NCBI GenBank assembly: GCA_945859605.1 | Contig: OX243824.1 | Span: 30,062,448 to 30,126,447, forward strand | Source: Lumbricus rubellus | Lineage: Eukaryota > Annelida > Clitellata > Crassiclitellata > Lumbricidae | Direction: 5' to 3' | Length of the DNA stretch: 64,000 nt | Shown here: in pieces, positions 15,001 through 30,000 of the stretch | How the letters are laid out: every line of letters begins with the position of its first letter | Numbering within the stretch: the stretch's first letter is position 1 | Made by a program: the position numbers and the translations under genes | The notes under the pieces: model-generated | Seen by the model: the letters and a program-made list of their open reading frames with translations, nothing else | What the model was told of the DNA's origin: nothing | Database searches by the model: none

Positions 15001-18000
15001 ATTGGCACCACCAAGACCGACGAAACGACTACATCTTCGTCGACTGCTACACCGACCGCCACAGAACAAACGACGTCTGTCATTGGCACTACCAAGACCG
15101 ACGAAACGACTACATCTTCGTCGACTCCTTCACCGACCGCCACAGAACAAACGACGTCTGTCACTGGCACCACCAAGACCGACGAAACGACTACATCTTC
15201 GTCAACTGCTACACCGACCGCCACAGAACAATCGACGTCTGTCATTGGCACCACCAAGACCGACGAAACGACTACATCTTCGTCGGCTGCTACACCGACC
15301 GCCACAGAACAAACGACGTCTGTCAGTGGCACCACCAAGACCGACGAAACGACTACACCTTCGTCGACTGCTACACCGACCGCCACAGAACAAACGACGT
15401 CTGTCATTGGCACCACCAAGACCAACGAAACGACTACATCTTCGTCGACTGCTACACCGACCGCCACAGAACAAACGACGTCTGTCATTGGCACCACCAA
15501 GACCGACGAAACGACTACATCTTCGTCGACTGCTACACCGACCGCCACAGAACAAACGACGTCTGTCATTGACACCACCAAGACCGACGAAACGACTACA
15601 TCTTCGTCGACTGCTACACCGACCGCCACAGAACAAACGACGTCTGTCACTGGCACCACCAAGACCGACGAAACGACTACATCTTCGTCGACTGCTACAC
15701 CGACCGCCACAGAACAAACGACGTCTGTCATTGGCACCACCAAGACCGACGAAACAACCACATCTTCGTCGACTCCTACACCGACCGCCACAGAACAAAC
15801 GACGTCTGTCATTGGCACCACCAAGACCGACGAAACAACTACATCTTCGTCGACTCCTACACCGACCGCCACAGAACAAACGACGTCTGTCATTGGCACC
15901 AACAAGACCGACGAAACGACTACATCTTCGTCGACTGCTACACCGACCGCCACAGAACAAACGACGTCTGTCACTGGCACCACCAAGACCGACAAAACGA
16001 CTACATCTTCGTCGACTGCTACACCGACCGCCACAGAACAAACGACGTCTGTCCTTGACACCACCAAGACCGACGAAACGACTACATCTTCGTCGACTGC
16101 TACACCGACCGCCACAGAACAAACGACGTCTGTCATTGGCACCACCAAGACCGACGAAACGACTACAACTTCGTCGACTGCTACTCCGACCGCCACAGAA
16201 CAAACGACGTCTGTCCTTGGCACCACCAAGACCGACGAAACGACTACATCTTTGTCGACTGCTACACCGACCGCCACAGAACAAACGACGTCTGTCCTTG
16301 GCACCACCAAGACCGACGAAACGACTACATCTTCGGCGACTGCTACACCGACCGCCACAGAACAAACGACGTCTGTCATTGGCACCACCAAGACCGACGA
16401 AACGACTACATCTTCGTCGACTGCTACACCGATCGCTACAGAACAAACGACGTCTGTCCTTGACACCACCAAGACCGACGAAACGACTACATCTTCGTCG
16501 ACTGCTACACCGACCGCCACAGAACAAACGACGTCTGTCATTGGCACCACCAAGACCGACGAAACGACTACATCTTCGTCGACTGCTACACCGACCGCCA
16601 CAGAACAAACGACGTCTGTCATTGGCACCACCAAGACCGACGAAACGACTACATCTTCGTCGACTGCTACACCGATCGCTACAGAACAAACGACGTCTGT
16701 CCTTGACACCACCAAGACCGACGAAACGACTACATCTTCGTCGACTGCTACACCGACCGCCACAGAACAAACGACGTCTGTCATTGGCACCACCAAGACC
16801 AACGAAACGACTACATCTTCGTCGACTGCTACACCGACCGCCACAAAACAAACGACGTCTGTCATTGGCACCACCAAGACCGACGAAACGACTACATCTT
16901 CGTCGACTGCTACACCGACCACCACAGAACAAACGACGTCTGTCAGTGGTACCACCAGGACCGACGAAACGACTACATCTTTGTCGACTGCTACACCGAC
17001 CGCCACAGAACAAACGACGTCTGTCACTGGCACCACCAAGACCGACGAAACGACTACATCTTCGTCGACTGCTACACCGACCGCCACAGAACAAACGACG
17101 TCTGTCATTGGCACCACCAAGACCGACGAAACGACTACATCTTCGTCGACTGCTACACCGATCGCCACAGAACTAACGACGTCTGTCATTGGCACCACTA
17201 AAACCGACGAAACGACTACATCTTCGTCGACTGCTACACCGACCGCCACAGAACAAGCGACGTCTGTCCTTGATACCAACAAGACCGACGAAACGACTAC
17301 ATCTTCGTCGACTGCTACACCGACCGCCACAGAACAAACGACGTCTGTCACTGGCACCACCAAGACCGACGAAACGACTACATCTTCGTCGACTGCTACA
17401 CCGACCGCCACAGAACAAACAACGTCTGTCATTGGCACCACAAAGTCCGACGAAACGACTACATCTTCGTCGACGGCTACAACGACCGCCACAGAACAAA
17501 CGACGTCTGTCATTGGCACCACAAAGTCCGACGAAACGACTACATCTTCGTCGACTGCTACACCGACCGCCACAGAACAAACGACGTCTGTCATTGGCAC
17601 CACCAAGACCGACGAAACGACTACATCTTCGTCGACTGCTACACCGACCGCCACAGAACAAACGACGTCTGTCCTTGACACCACCAAGACCGACGAAACG
17701 ACTACATCTTCGTCGACTGCTACACCGACCGCCACAGAACAAACGACGTCTGTCACTGGCACCACCAAGACCAACGAAACGACTACATCTTTGTCGACTG
17801 CTACACCGACCGCCACAGAACAAACGACGTCTGTCCTTGGCACCACCAAGACCGACGAAACGACTACATCTTCGTCGATTGCTACACCGACCGCCACAGA
17901 ACAAACGACGTCTGTCATTGGCACCACCAAGACCGACGAAACGACTACATCTTCGTCGACTGCTACACCGACCGCCACAGAACAAACGACGTCTGTCACT

Positions 18001-21000
18001 GGCACCACCAAGACCGACGAAATGACTACATCTTCGTCGACTGCTACACCGACCGCCACAGAACAAACGACGTCTGTCCTTGGCACCACCAAGACCGACG
18101 AAACGACTACATCTTCGTCGACTGCTACACCGACCGCCACAGAACAAGCGACGTCTGTCATTGGCACCACCAAGACAGACGAAACGACTACATCTTCGTC
18201 GACTGCTACACCGACAGCCACAGAACTAACCACGTCTGTCTTTGGCACCACCAAGACCGACGAAACGACTACATCTTCGTCGACTGCTACACCGACCGCC
18301 ACAGAACAAGCGACGTCTGTCATTGGCACCACCAAGACAGACGAAACGACTACATCTTCGTCGACTGCTACACCGACCGCCACAGAACAAACGACGTCTG
18401 TCATTGGCACCACCAAGACCGACGAAACGACTACATCTTCGTCGACTGCTACACCGACAGCCACAGAACTAACCACGTCGGTCTTTGGCGCCACCAAGAC
18501 CGACGAAACGACTACATCTTCGTCGACTGCTACACCGACCGCCACAGAACAAACGACGTCTGTCATTGGCACCACCAAAACCGACGAAACGACTACATCT
18601 TCGTCGACTGCTACACCGACCGCCACAGAACAAACGACGTCTGTCCTTGACACCACCAAGACCGACGAAACGACTACATCTTCGTCGACTGCTACACCGA
18701 CCGCCACAGAACAAACGACGTCTGTCACTGGCACCACCAAGACCGACGAAACGACTACATCTTCGTCGACTGCTACACCGACCGCCACAGAGCAAACGAC
18801 GTCTGTCATTGGCACCACCAAGACCGACGAAACGACTACATCTTCGTCGACTGCTACACCGACCGCCACAGAACAAACGACGTCTGTCCTTGACACCACC
18901 AAGACCGACGAAACGACTACATCTTCGTCGACTGCTACACCGACCGCCACAGAACAAACGACGTCTGTCACTGGCACCACCAAGACCGACGAAACGACTA
19001 CATCTTCGTCGACTGTTACACCGACCGCCACAGAACAAACGACGTCTGTCCTTGGCACCACCAAGACCGACGAAACGACTACATCTTCGTCGACTGCTAC
19101 ACCGACCACCACAGAACAAACGACGTCTGTCATTGGCACCACCAAGACCGACGAAACGACTACATCTTCGTCGACTGCTACACCGACCGCCACAAAACTA
19201 ACCACGTCTGTCTTTGGCGCCACCAAGACCGACGAAACGACTACATCTTCGTCGACTGCTACACCGACTGCCACAGAACAAACGACGTCTGTCATTGGCA
19301 CCGCCAAAACCGACGATACGACTACATCTTCGTCGACTGCTACACCGACCGCCACAGAACAAACGACGTCTGTCCTTGACACCACCAAGACCGACGAAAC
19401 GACTACATCTTCGTCGACTGCTACACCGACCGCCACAGAACAAACGACGTCTGTCACTGGCACCACCAAGACCGACGAAACGACTACATCTTCGTCGACT
19501 GCTACACCGACCGCCACAGAACAAACGACGTCTGTCATTGGCACCAACAAGACCGACGAAACGACTACATCTTCGTCGACTCCTACACCGACCGCCACAG
19601 AACAAACGACGTCTGTCACTGGCACCACCAAGACCGCCGAAACGACTACATCTTCGTCGACTGCTACACCGACCGCCACAGAACAAACGACGTCTATCCT
19701 TGACACCACCAAGACCGACGAAACGACTACATCTTCGTCGACTGCTACACCGACCGCCACAGAACAAACGACGTCTGTCATTGACACCACCAAGACCGAC
19801 GAAACGACTACATCTTCGTCGACTGCTACACCGACCGCCACAGAACAAACGACGTCTGTCACTGGCACCACCAAGACCGACGAAACGACTACATCTTCGT
19901 CGACTGCTACACCGACCGCCACAGAACAAACGACGTCTGTCATTGGCACCACCAAGACCGACGAAACAACTACATCTTCGTCGACTCCTACACCGACCGC
20001 CACAGAACAAACGACGTCTGTCATTGGCACCACCAAGACCGACGAAACAACTACATCTTCGTCGACTCCTACACCGACCGCCACAGAACAAACGACGTCT
20101 GTCATTGGCACCAACAAGACCGACGAAACGACTACATCTTCGTCGACTGCTACACCGACCGCCACAGAACAAACGACGTCTGTCATTGGCACCACCAAGA
20201 CCGACATAACGACTACATCTTCGTCGACTGCTACACCGACCGCCACAGAACAAACGACGTCTGTCCTTGACACCACCAAGACCGACGAAACGACTACATC
20301 TTCGTCGACTGCTACACCGACCGCCACAGAACAAACGACGTCTGTCATTGGCACCACCAAGACCGACGAAACGACTACAACTTCGTCGACTGCTACACCG
20401 ACCGCCACAGAACAAACGACGTCTGTCCTTGGCACCACCAAGACCGACGAAACGACTACATCTTTGTCGACTGCTACACCGACCGCCACAGAACAAACGA
20501 CGTCTGTCCTTGGCACCACCAAGACCGACGAAACGACTACATCTTCGTCGACTCCTACACCGACCGCCACAGAACAAACGACGTCTGTCATTGGCCCCAC
20601 CAAGACCGACGAAACGACTACATCTTCGTCGACTGTTACACCGACCGCCACAGAACAAACGACGTCGGTCATTGGCACGACCAAGACCGACGAAACGACT
20701 ACATCTTCGTCGACTCCTACACCGACCGCCACAGAACAAACGACGTCTGTCACTGGCACCACCAAGACCGACGAAACGACTACATCTTCGTCGACTGCTA
20801 CACCGACCGCCACAGAACAAACGACGTCTGTCATTGGCACCACCAAGACCGACGAAACGACTACATCTTCGTCGACTGCTACACCAACCGCCACAGAACA
20901 AACGACGTCTGTCAGTGGCACCACCAAGACCGACGAAACGACTACATCTTCGTCGACTGCTACACCGACCGCCACAGAACAAACGACGTCTGTCATTGGC

Positions 21001-24000
21001 ACCACCAAGACCGACGAAACGACTACATCTTCGTCGACTGCTACACCGACCGCCACAGAACAAACGACGTCTGTCATTGGCACCACCAAAACCGACGAAA
21101 CGACTACATCTTCGTCGACTGCTACACCGATCGCCACAGAACAAACGACGTCTGTCATTGGCACCACCAAGACCGACGAAACGACTACATCTTCGTCGAC
21201 TGCTACACCGACCGCCACAGAACAAACGACGTCTGTCAGTGGCACCACCAAGACCGACGAAACGACTACATCTTCGTCGACTGCTACACCAATCGCCACA
21301 GAACAAACGACGTCTGTCCTTGGCACCACCAAGACCGACGAAACGACTACATCTTCGTCGACTGCTACACCGACCGCCACAGAACAAACGACGTCTGTCA
21401 TTGGCACCACCAAGACCGACGAAACGACTACGTCTTCGTCGACTCCTACACCGACCGCCACAGAACAAACCACGTCTGTCCTTGACACCACCAAGACCGA
21501 CGAAACGACTACATTTTCGTCGAATGCTACACCGACCGCCACAGAACAAACGACGTCTGTCCTTGACACCACCAAGACCGACGAAACGACTACATCTTCG
21601 TCGACTGCTACACCGACCGCCACAGAACAAACGACGTCTGTCACTGGCACCACCAAGACCGACGAAACGACTACATCTTCGTCGACTGCTACACCGACCG
21701 CCACAGAACAAACGACGTCTGTCATTGGCACCACCAAGACCGACGAAACGACTACATCTTCGTCGACTGCTACACCGACCGCCACAGAACAAACGACGTC
21801 TGTCATTGGCACTACCAAGACCGACGAAACGACTACATCTTCGTCGACTCCTTCACCGACCGCCACAGAACAAACGACGTCTGTCACTGGCACCACCAAG
21901 ACCGACGAAACGACTACATCTTCGTCGACTGCTACACCGACCGCCACAGAACAATCGACGTCTGTCATTGGCACCACCAAGACCGACGAAACGACTACAT
22001 CTTCGTCGGCTGCTACACCGACCGCCACAGAACAAACGACGTCTGTCAGTGGCACCACCAAGACCGACGAAACGACTACACCTTCGTCGACTGCTACACC
22101 GACCGCCACAGAACAAACGACGTCTGTCATTGGCACCACCAAGACCAACGAAACGACTACATCTTCGTCGACTGCTACACCGACCGCCACAGAACAAACG
22201 ACGTCTGTCATTGGCACCACCAAGACCGACGAAACGACTACATCTTCGTCGACTGCTACACCGACCGCCACAGAACAAACGACGTCTGTCATTGGCACCA
22301 CCAAGACCGACGAAACAACTACATCTTCGTCGACTCCTACACCGACCGCCACAGAACAAACGACGTCTGTCATTGGCACCACCAAGACCGACGAAACAAC
22401 TACATCTTCGTCGACTCCTACACCGACCGCCACAGAACAAACGACGTCTGTCATTGGCACCAACAAGACCGACGAAACGACTACATCTTCGTCGACTGCT
22501 ACACCGACCGCCACAGAACAAACGACGTCTGTCATTGGCACCACCAAGACCGACAAAACGACTACATCTTCGTCGACTGCTACACCGACCGCCACAGAAC
22601 AAACGACGTCTGTCCTTGACACCACCAAGACCGACGAAACGACTACATCTTCGTCGACTGCTACACCGACCGCCACAGAACAAACGACGTCTGTCATTGG
22701 CACCACCAAGACCGACGAAACGACTACAACTTCGTCGACTGCTACACCGACCGCCACAGAACAAACGACGTCTGTCCTTGGCACCACCAAGACCGACGAA
22801 ACGACTACATCTTCGTCGACTGCTACACCGACCGCCACAGAACAAACGACGTCTGTCCTTGGCACCACCAAGACCGACGAAACGACTACATCTTCGTCGA
22901 CTCCTACACCGACCGCCACAGAACAAACGACGTCTGTCATTGGCACCACCAAGACCGACGAAACGACTACATCTTCGTCGACTGTTACACCGACCGCCAC
23001 AGAACAAACGACGTCTGTCATTGGCACGACCAAGACTGACGAAACGACTACATCTTCGTCGACTCCTACACCGACCGCCACAAAACAAACGACGTCTGTC
23101 ACTGGCACCACCAAGACCGACGAAACGACTACATCTTCGTCGACTGCCACACCGACCGCCACAGAACAAACGACGTCTGTCATTGGCACCACCAAGACCG
23201 ACGAAACGACTACATCTTCGTCGACTGCTACACCAACCGCCACAGAACAAACGACGTCTGTCAGTGGCACCACCAAGACCGACGAAACGACTACATCTTC
23301 GTCGACTGCTACACCGACCGCCACAGAACAAACGACGTCTGTCATTGGCACCACCAAGACCAACGAAACGACTACATCTTCGTCGACTGCTACACCGACC
23401 GCCACAGAACAAACGACGTCTGTCATTGGCACCACCAAGACCGACGAAACGACTACATCTTCGTCGACTGCTACACCGATCGCCACAGAACAAACGACGT
23501 CTGTCATTGGCACCACCAAGACCGACGAAACGACTACATCTTCGTCGACTGCTACACCGACCGCCACAGAACAAACGACGTCTGTCATTGGCACCACCAA
23601 GACCGACGAAACGACTACATCTTCGTCGACTGCTACACCAATCGCCACAGAACAAACGACGTCTGTCATTGGCACCACCAAGACCGACGAAACGACTACA
23701 TCTTCGTCGACTGCTACACCGACCGCCACAGAACAAACGACGTCTGTCATTGGCACCACCAAGACCGACGAAACGACTACGTCTTCGTCGACTCCTACAC
23801 CGACCGCCACAGAACAAACCACGTCTGTCCTTGACACCACCAAGACCGACGAAACGACTACATCTTCGTCGAATGCTACACCGACCGCCACAGAACAAAC
23901 GACGTCTGTCCTTGACACCACCAAGACCGACGAAACGACTACATCTTCGTCGACTGCTACACCGACCGCCACAGAACAAACGACGTCTGTCACTGGCACC

Positions 24001-27000
24001 ACCAAGACCGACGAAACGACTACATCTTCGTCGACTGCTACACCGACCGCCACAGAACAAACGACGTCTGTCATTGGCACCACCAAGACCGACGAAACGA
24101 CTACATCTTCGTCGACTGCTACACCGACCGCCACAGAACAAACGACGTCTGTCATTGGCACCACCAAGACCGACGAAACGACTACATCTTCGTCGACTCC
24201 TTCACCGACCGCCACAGAACAAACGACGTCTGTCACTGGCACCACCAAGACCGACGAAACGACTACATCTTCGTCAACTGCTACACCGACCGCCACAGAA
24301 CAATCGACGTCTGTCATTGGCACCACCAAGACCGACGAAACGACTACATCTTCGTCGGCTGCTACACCGACCGCCACAGAACAAACGACGTCTGTCAGTG
24401 GCACCACCAAGACCGACGAAACGACTACACCTTCGTCGACTGCTACACCGACCGCCACAGAACAAACGACGTCTGTCATTGGCACCACCAAGACCAACGA
24501 AACGACTACATCTTCGTCGACTGCTACACCGACCGCCACAGAACAAACGACGTCTGTCATTGGCACCACCAAGACCGACGAAACGACTACATCTTCGTCG
24601 ACTGCTACACCGATCGCCACAGAACAAACGACGTCTGTCATTGGCACCACCAAGACCGACGAAACGACTACATCTTCGTCGACTGCTACACCGACCGCCA
24701 CAGAACAAACGACGTCTGTCATTGGCACCACCAAGACCGACGAAACGACTACATCTTCGTCGACTGCTACACCGATCGCCACAGAACAAACCACGTCTGT
24801 CCTTGGCACCACCAAGACCGACGTAACGACTACATCTTTGTCGACTGCTACACCGACCGCCACAGAACAAACGACGTCTGTCAGTGGCACCACCAAGACC
24901 GACGAAACGACTACATCTTCGTCGACTGCTACACCAATCGCCACAGAACAAACGACGTCTGTCATTGGCACCACCAAGACCGACGAAACGACTACATCTT
25001 CGTCGACTGCTACACCGACCGCCACAGAACAAACGACGTCTGTCATTGGCACCACCAAGACCGACGAAACGACTACGTCTTCGTCGACTCCTACACCGAC
25101 CGCCACAGAACAAACCACGTCTGTCCTTGACACCACCAAGACCGACGAAACGACTACATCTTCGTCGACTGCTACACCGACCGCCACAGAACAAACGACG
25201 TCTGTCATTGGCACCACCAAGACCGACGAAACGACTACATCTTCGTCGACTGCTACACCGATCGCCACAGAACAAACGACGTCTGTCATTGGCACCACCA
25301 AGACCGACGAAACGACTACATCTTCGTCGACTGCTACACCGACCGCCACAGAACAAACGACGTCTGTCATTGGCACCACCAAGACCGACGAAACGACTAC
25401 ATCTTCGTCGACTGCTACACCGATCGCCACAGAACAAACCACGTCTGTCCTTGGCACCACCAAGACCGACGTAACGACTACATCTTTGTCGACTGCTACA
25501 CCGACCGCCACAGAACAAACGACGTCTGTCAGAGGCACCACCAAGACCGACGAAACGACTACATCTTCGTCGACTGCTACACCAATCGCCACAGAACAAA
25601 CGACGTCTGTCATTGGCACCACCAAGACCGACGAAACGACTACATCTTCGTCGACTGCTACACCGACCGCCACAGAACAAACGACGTCTGTCATTGGCAC
25701 CACCAAGACCGACGAAACGACTACGTCTTCGTCGACTCCTACACCGACCGCCACAGAACAAACCACGTCTGTCCTTGACACCACCAAGACCGACGAAACG
25801 ACTACATCTTCGTCGACTGCTACACCGACCGCCACAGAACAAACGACGTCTGTCACTGGCACCACCAAGACCGACGAAACGACTACATCTTCGTCGACTG
25901 CTACACCGACCGCCACAGAACAAACGACGTCTGTCACTGGCACCACCAAGACCGACGAAACGACTACATCTTCGTCGACTGCTACACCGACCGCCACAGA
26001 ACAAACGACGTCTGTCCTTGACACCACCAAGACCGACGAAACGACTGCATCTTCGTCGACTGCTACACCGACCGCCACAGAACAAACGACGTGTGTCATT
26101 GGCACCACCAAGACCAACGAAACGACTACATCTTCGTCGACTGCTACACCAACCGCCACAGAACAAACGACGTCTGTCACTGGCACCACCAAGACCGACG
26201 AAACGACTACATCTTCGTCGACTGCTACACCGACCGCCACAGAACAAACGACGTCTGTCATTGGCACCACCAAGACCAACGAAACGACTACATCTTCGTC
26301 GACTGCTACACCGACCGCCACAGAACAAACGACGTCTGTCATTGGCACCACCAAAACCGACGAAACGACTACATCTTCGTCGACTGCTACACCGATCGCC
26401 ACAGAACAAACGACGTCTGTCATTGGCACCACCAAGACCGACGAAACGACTACATCTTCGTCGACTGCTACACCGATCGCCACAGAACAAACCACGTCTG
26501 TCCTTGGCACCACCAAGACCGACGTAACGACTACATCTTTGTCGACTGCTACACCGACCGCCACAGAACAAACGACGTCTGTCAGTGGCACCACCAAGAC
26601 CGACGAAACGACTACATCTTCGTCGACTGCTACACCAACCGCCACAGAACAAACGACGTCTGTCATTGGCACCACCAAGACCGACGAAACGACTACATCT
26701 TCGTCGACTGCTACACCGACCGCCACAGAACAAACGACGTCTGTCATTGGCACCACCAAGACCGACGAAACGACTACGTCTTCGTCGACTCCTACACCGA
26801 CCGCCACAGAACAAACCACGTCTGTCCTTGACACCACCAAGACCGACGAAACGACTACATCTTCGTCGACTGCTACACCGACCGCCACAGAACAAACGAC
26901 GTCTGTCACTGGCACCACCAAGACCGACGAAACGACTACATCTTCGTCGACTGCTACACCGACCGCCACAGAACAAACGACGTCTGTCACTGGCACCACC

Positions 27001-30000
27001 AAGACCGACGAAACGACTACATCTTCGTCGACTGCTACACCGACCGCCACAGAACAAACGACGTCTGTCATTGGCACCACCAAGACCTACGAAACGACTA
27101 CGTCTTCGTCGACTGCTACACCGACCGCCACAGAACAAACGACGTCTGTCATTGGCACCACCAAGACCGACGAAACGACCACATCTTCGTCGACTGCTAC
27201 ACCGACCGCCACAGAACAAACGACGTCTGTCACTGGCACCACCAAGACCGACGAAACGACTACATCTTCGTCGACTGCTACACCGACCGCCACAGAACAA
27301 ACGACGTCTGTCATTGGCACCACCAAGACCAACGAAACGACTACATCTTCGTCGACTGCTACACCAACCGCCACAGAACAAACGACGTCTGTCACTGGCA
27401 CCACCAAGACCGACGAAACGACTACATCTTCGTCGACTGCTACACCGACCGCCACAGAACAAACGACGTCTGTCATTGGCACCACCAAGACCAACGAAAC
27501 GACTACATCTTCGTCGACTGCTACACCGACCGCCACAGAACAAACGACGTATGTCATTGGCACCACCAAAACCGACGAAACGACTACATCTTCGTCGACT
27601 GCTACACCGATCGCCACAGAACAAACGACGTCTGTCATTGGCACCACCAAGACCGACGAAACGACTACATCTTCGTCGACTCCTACACCGACCGCCACAG
27701 AACAAACGACGTTTGTCACTGGCACCACCAAAACCGACGAAACGACAACATCTTCGTCGACTGCTACACCGACCGCCACAGAACAAACGACGTCTGTCAT
27801 TGGCACCACCAAGACCAACGAAACGACTACATCTTCGTCGACTGCTACACCGACCGCCACAGAACAAACGACCTCTGTCCTTGGCACCACCAAGACCGAC
27901 GAAACGACTACATCTTCGTCGACTGCTACACCGACCACCACAGAACAAACGACGTCTGTCATTGACACCACCAAGACCGAAGAAACGACTACATCTTCGT
28001 CGACTGCTACACCGACCGCCACAGAACAAACGACGTCTGTCATTGGCACCACCAAAACCGACGAAACGCCTACATCTTCGTCGACTGCTACACCGATCGC
28101 CACAGAACAAACGACGTCTGTCATTGACACCACCAAGACCGAAGAAACGACTACATCTTTGTCGACTGCTACACCGACCGCCACAGAACAAACGACGTCT
28201 GTCATTGGCACCACCAAAACCGACGAAACGACTACATCTTCGTCGACTGCTACACCGACCGCCACAGAACAAACGACGTCTGTCATTGGCACCACCAAGA
28301 CCGAAGAAACGACTACATCTTCGTCGACTGCTACACCGACCGCCACAGAACAAACGACGTCTGTCATTGGCACCACCAAAACCGACGAAACGCCTACATC
28401 TTCGTCGACTGCTACACCGATCGCCACAGAACAAACGACCTCTGTCCTTGGCACCACCAAGACCAACGAAACGACTACATCTTCGTCGACTTTTTCACCG
28501 ACCGCCACAGAACAAACGACGTCTGTCACTGGCACCACCAAAACCGACGAAATGACTACATCTTCGTCAACTGCTACACCGACCGCCACAGAACAATCGA
28601 CGTCTGTCATTGGCACCACCAAGACCGACGAAACGACTACATCTTCGTCGGCTGCTACACCGACCGCCACAGAACAAACGACGTCTGTCATTGGCACCAC
28701 CAAGACCGACGAAACGACTACACCTTCGTCGACTGCTACACCGACCGCCACAGAACAAACGACGTCTGTCATTGGCACCACCAAGACCAAAGAAACGACT
28801 ACATCTTCGTCGACTGCTACACCGACCGCCACAGAACAAACGACGTCTGTCATTGGCACCACCAAGACCGACGAAACGACTACATCTTCGTCGACTGCTA
28901 CACCGATCGCCACAGAACAAACGACGTCTGTCATTGGCACCACCAAGACCGACGAAACGACTACATCTTCGTCGACTGCTACACCGACCGCCACAGAACA
29001 AACGACGTCTGTCATTGGCACCACCAAGACCGACGAAACGACTACATCTTCGTCGACTGCTACACCGATCGCCACAGAACAAACCACGTCTGTCCTTGGC
29101 ACCACCAAGACCGACGTAACGACTACATCTTTGTCGACTGCTACACCGACCGCCACAGAACAAACGACGTCTGTCAGTGGCACCACCAAGACCGACGAAA
29201 CGACTACATCTTCGTCGACTGCTACACCAATCGCCACAGAACAAACGACGTCTGTCATTGGCACCACCAAGACCGACGAAACGACAACATCTTCGTCGAC
29301 TGCTACACCGACCGCCACAGAACAAACGACGTCTGTCATTGGCACCACCAAGACCGACGAAACGACTACGTCTTCGTCGACTCCTACACCGACCGCCACA
29401 GAACAAACGACGTCTGTCATTGGCACCACCAAGACCGACGAAACGACCACATCTTCGTCGACTGCTACACCGACCGCCACAGAACAAACGACGTCTGTCA
29501 CTGGCACCACCAAGACCGACGAAACGACTACATCTTCGTCGACTGCTACACCGACCGCCACAGAACAAACGACGTCTGTCATTGGCACCACCAAGACCAA
29601 CGAAACGACTACATCTTCGTCGACTGCTACACCAACCGCCACAGAACAAACGACGTCTGTCATTGGCACCACCAAGACCGACGAAACGACTACATCTTCG
29701 TCGACTGCTACACCGACCGCCACAGAACAAACGACGTCTGTCATTGGCACCACCAAGACCAACGAAACGACTACATCTTCGTCGACTGCTACACCGACCG
29801 CCACAGAACAAACGACGTATGTCATTGGCACCACCAAAACCGACGAAACGACTACATCTTCGTCGACTGCTACACCGATCGCCACAGAACAAACGACGTC
29901 TGTCATTGGCACCACCAAGACCGACGAAACGACTACATCTTCGTCGACTCCTACACCGACCGCCACAGAACAAACGACGTCTGTCATTGGCACCACCAAG

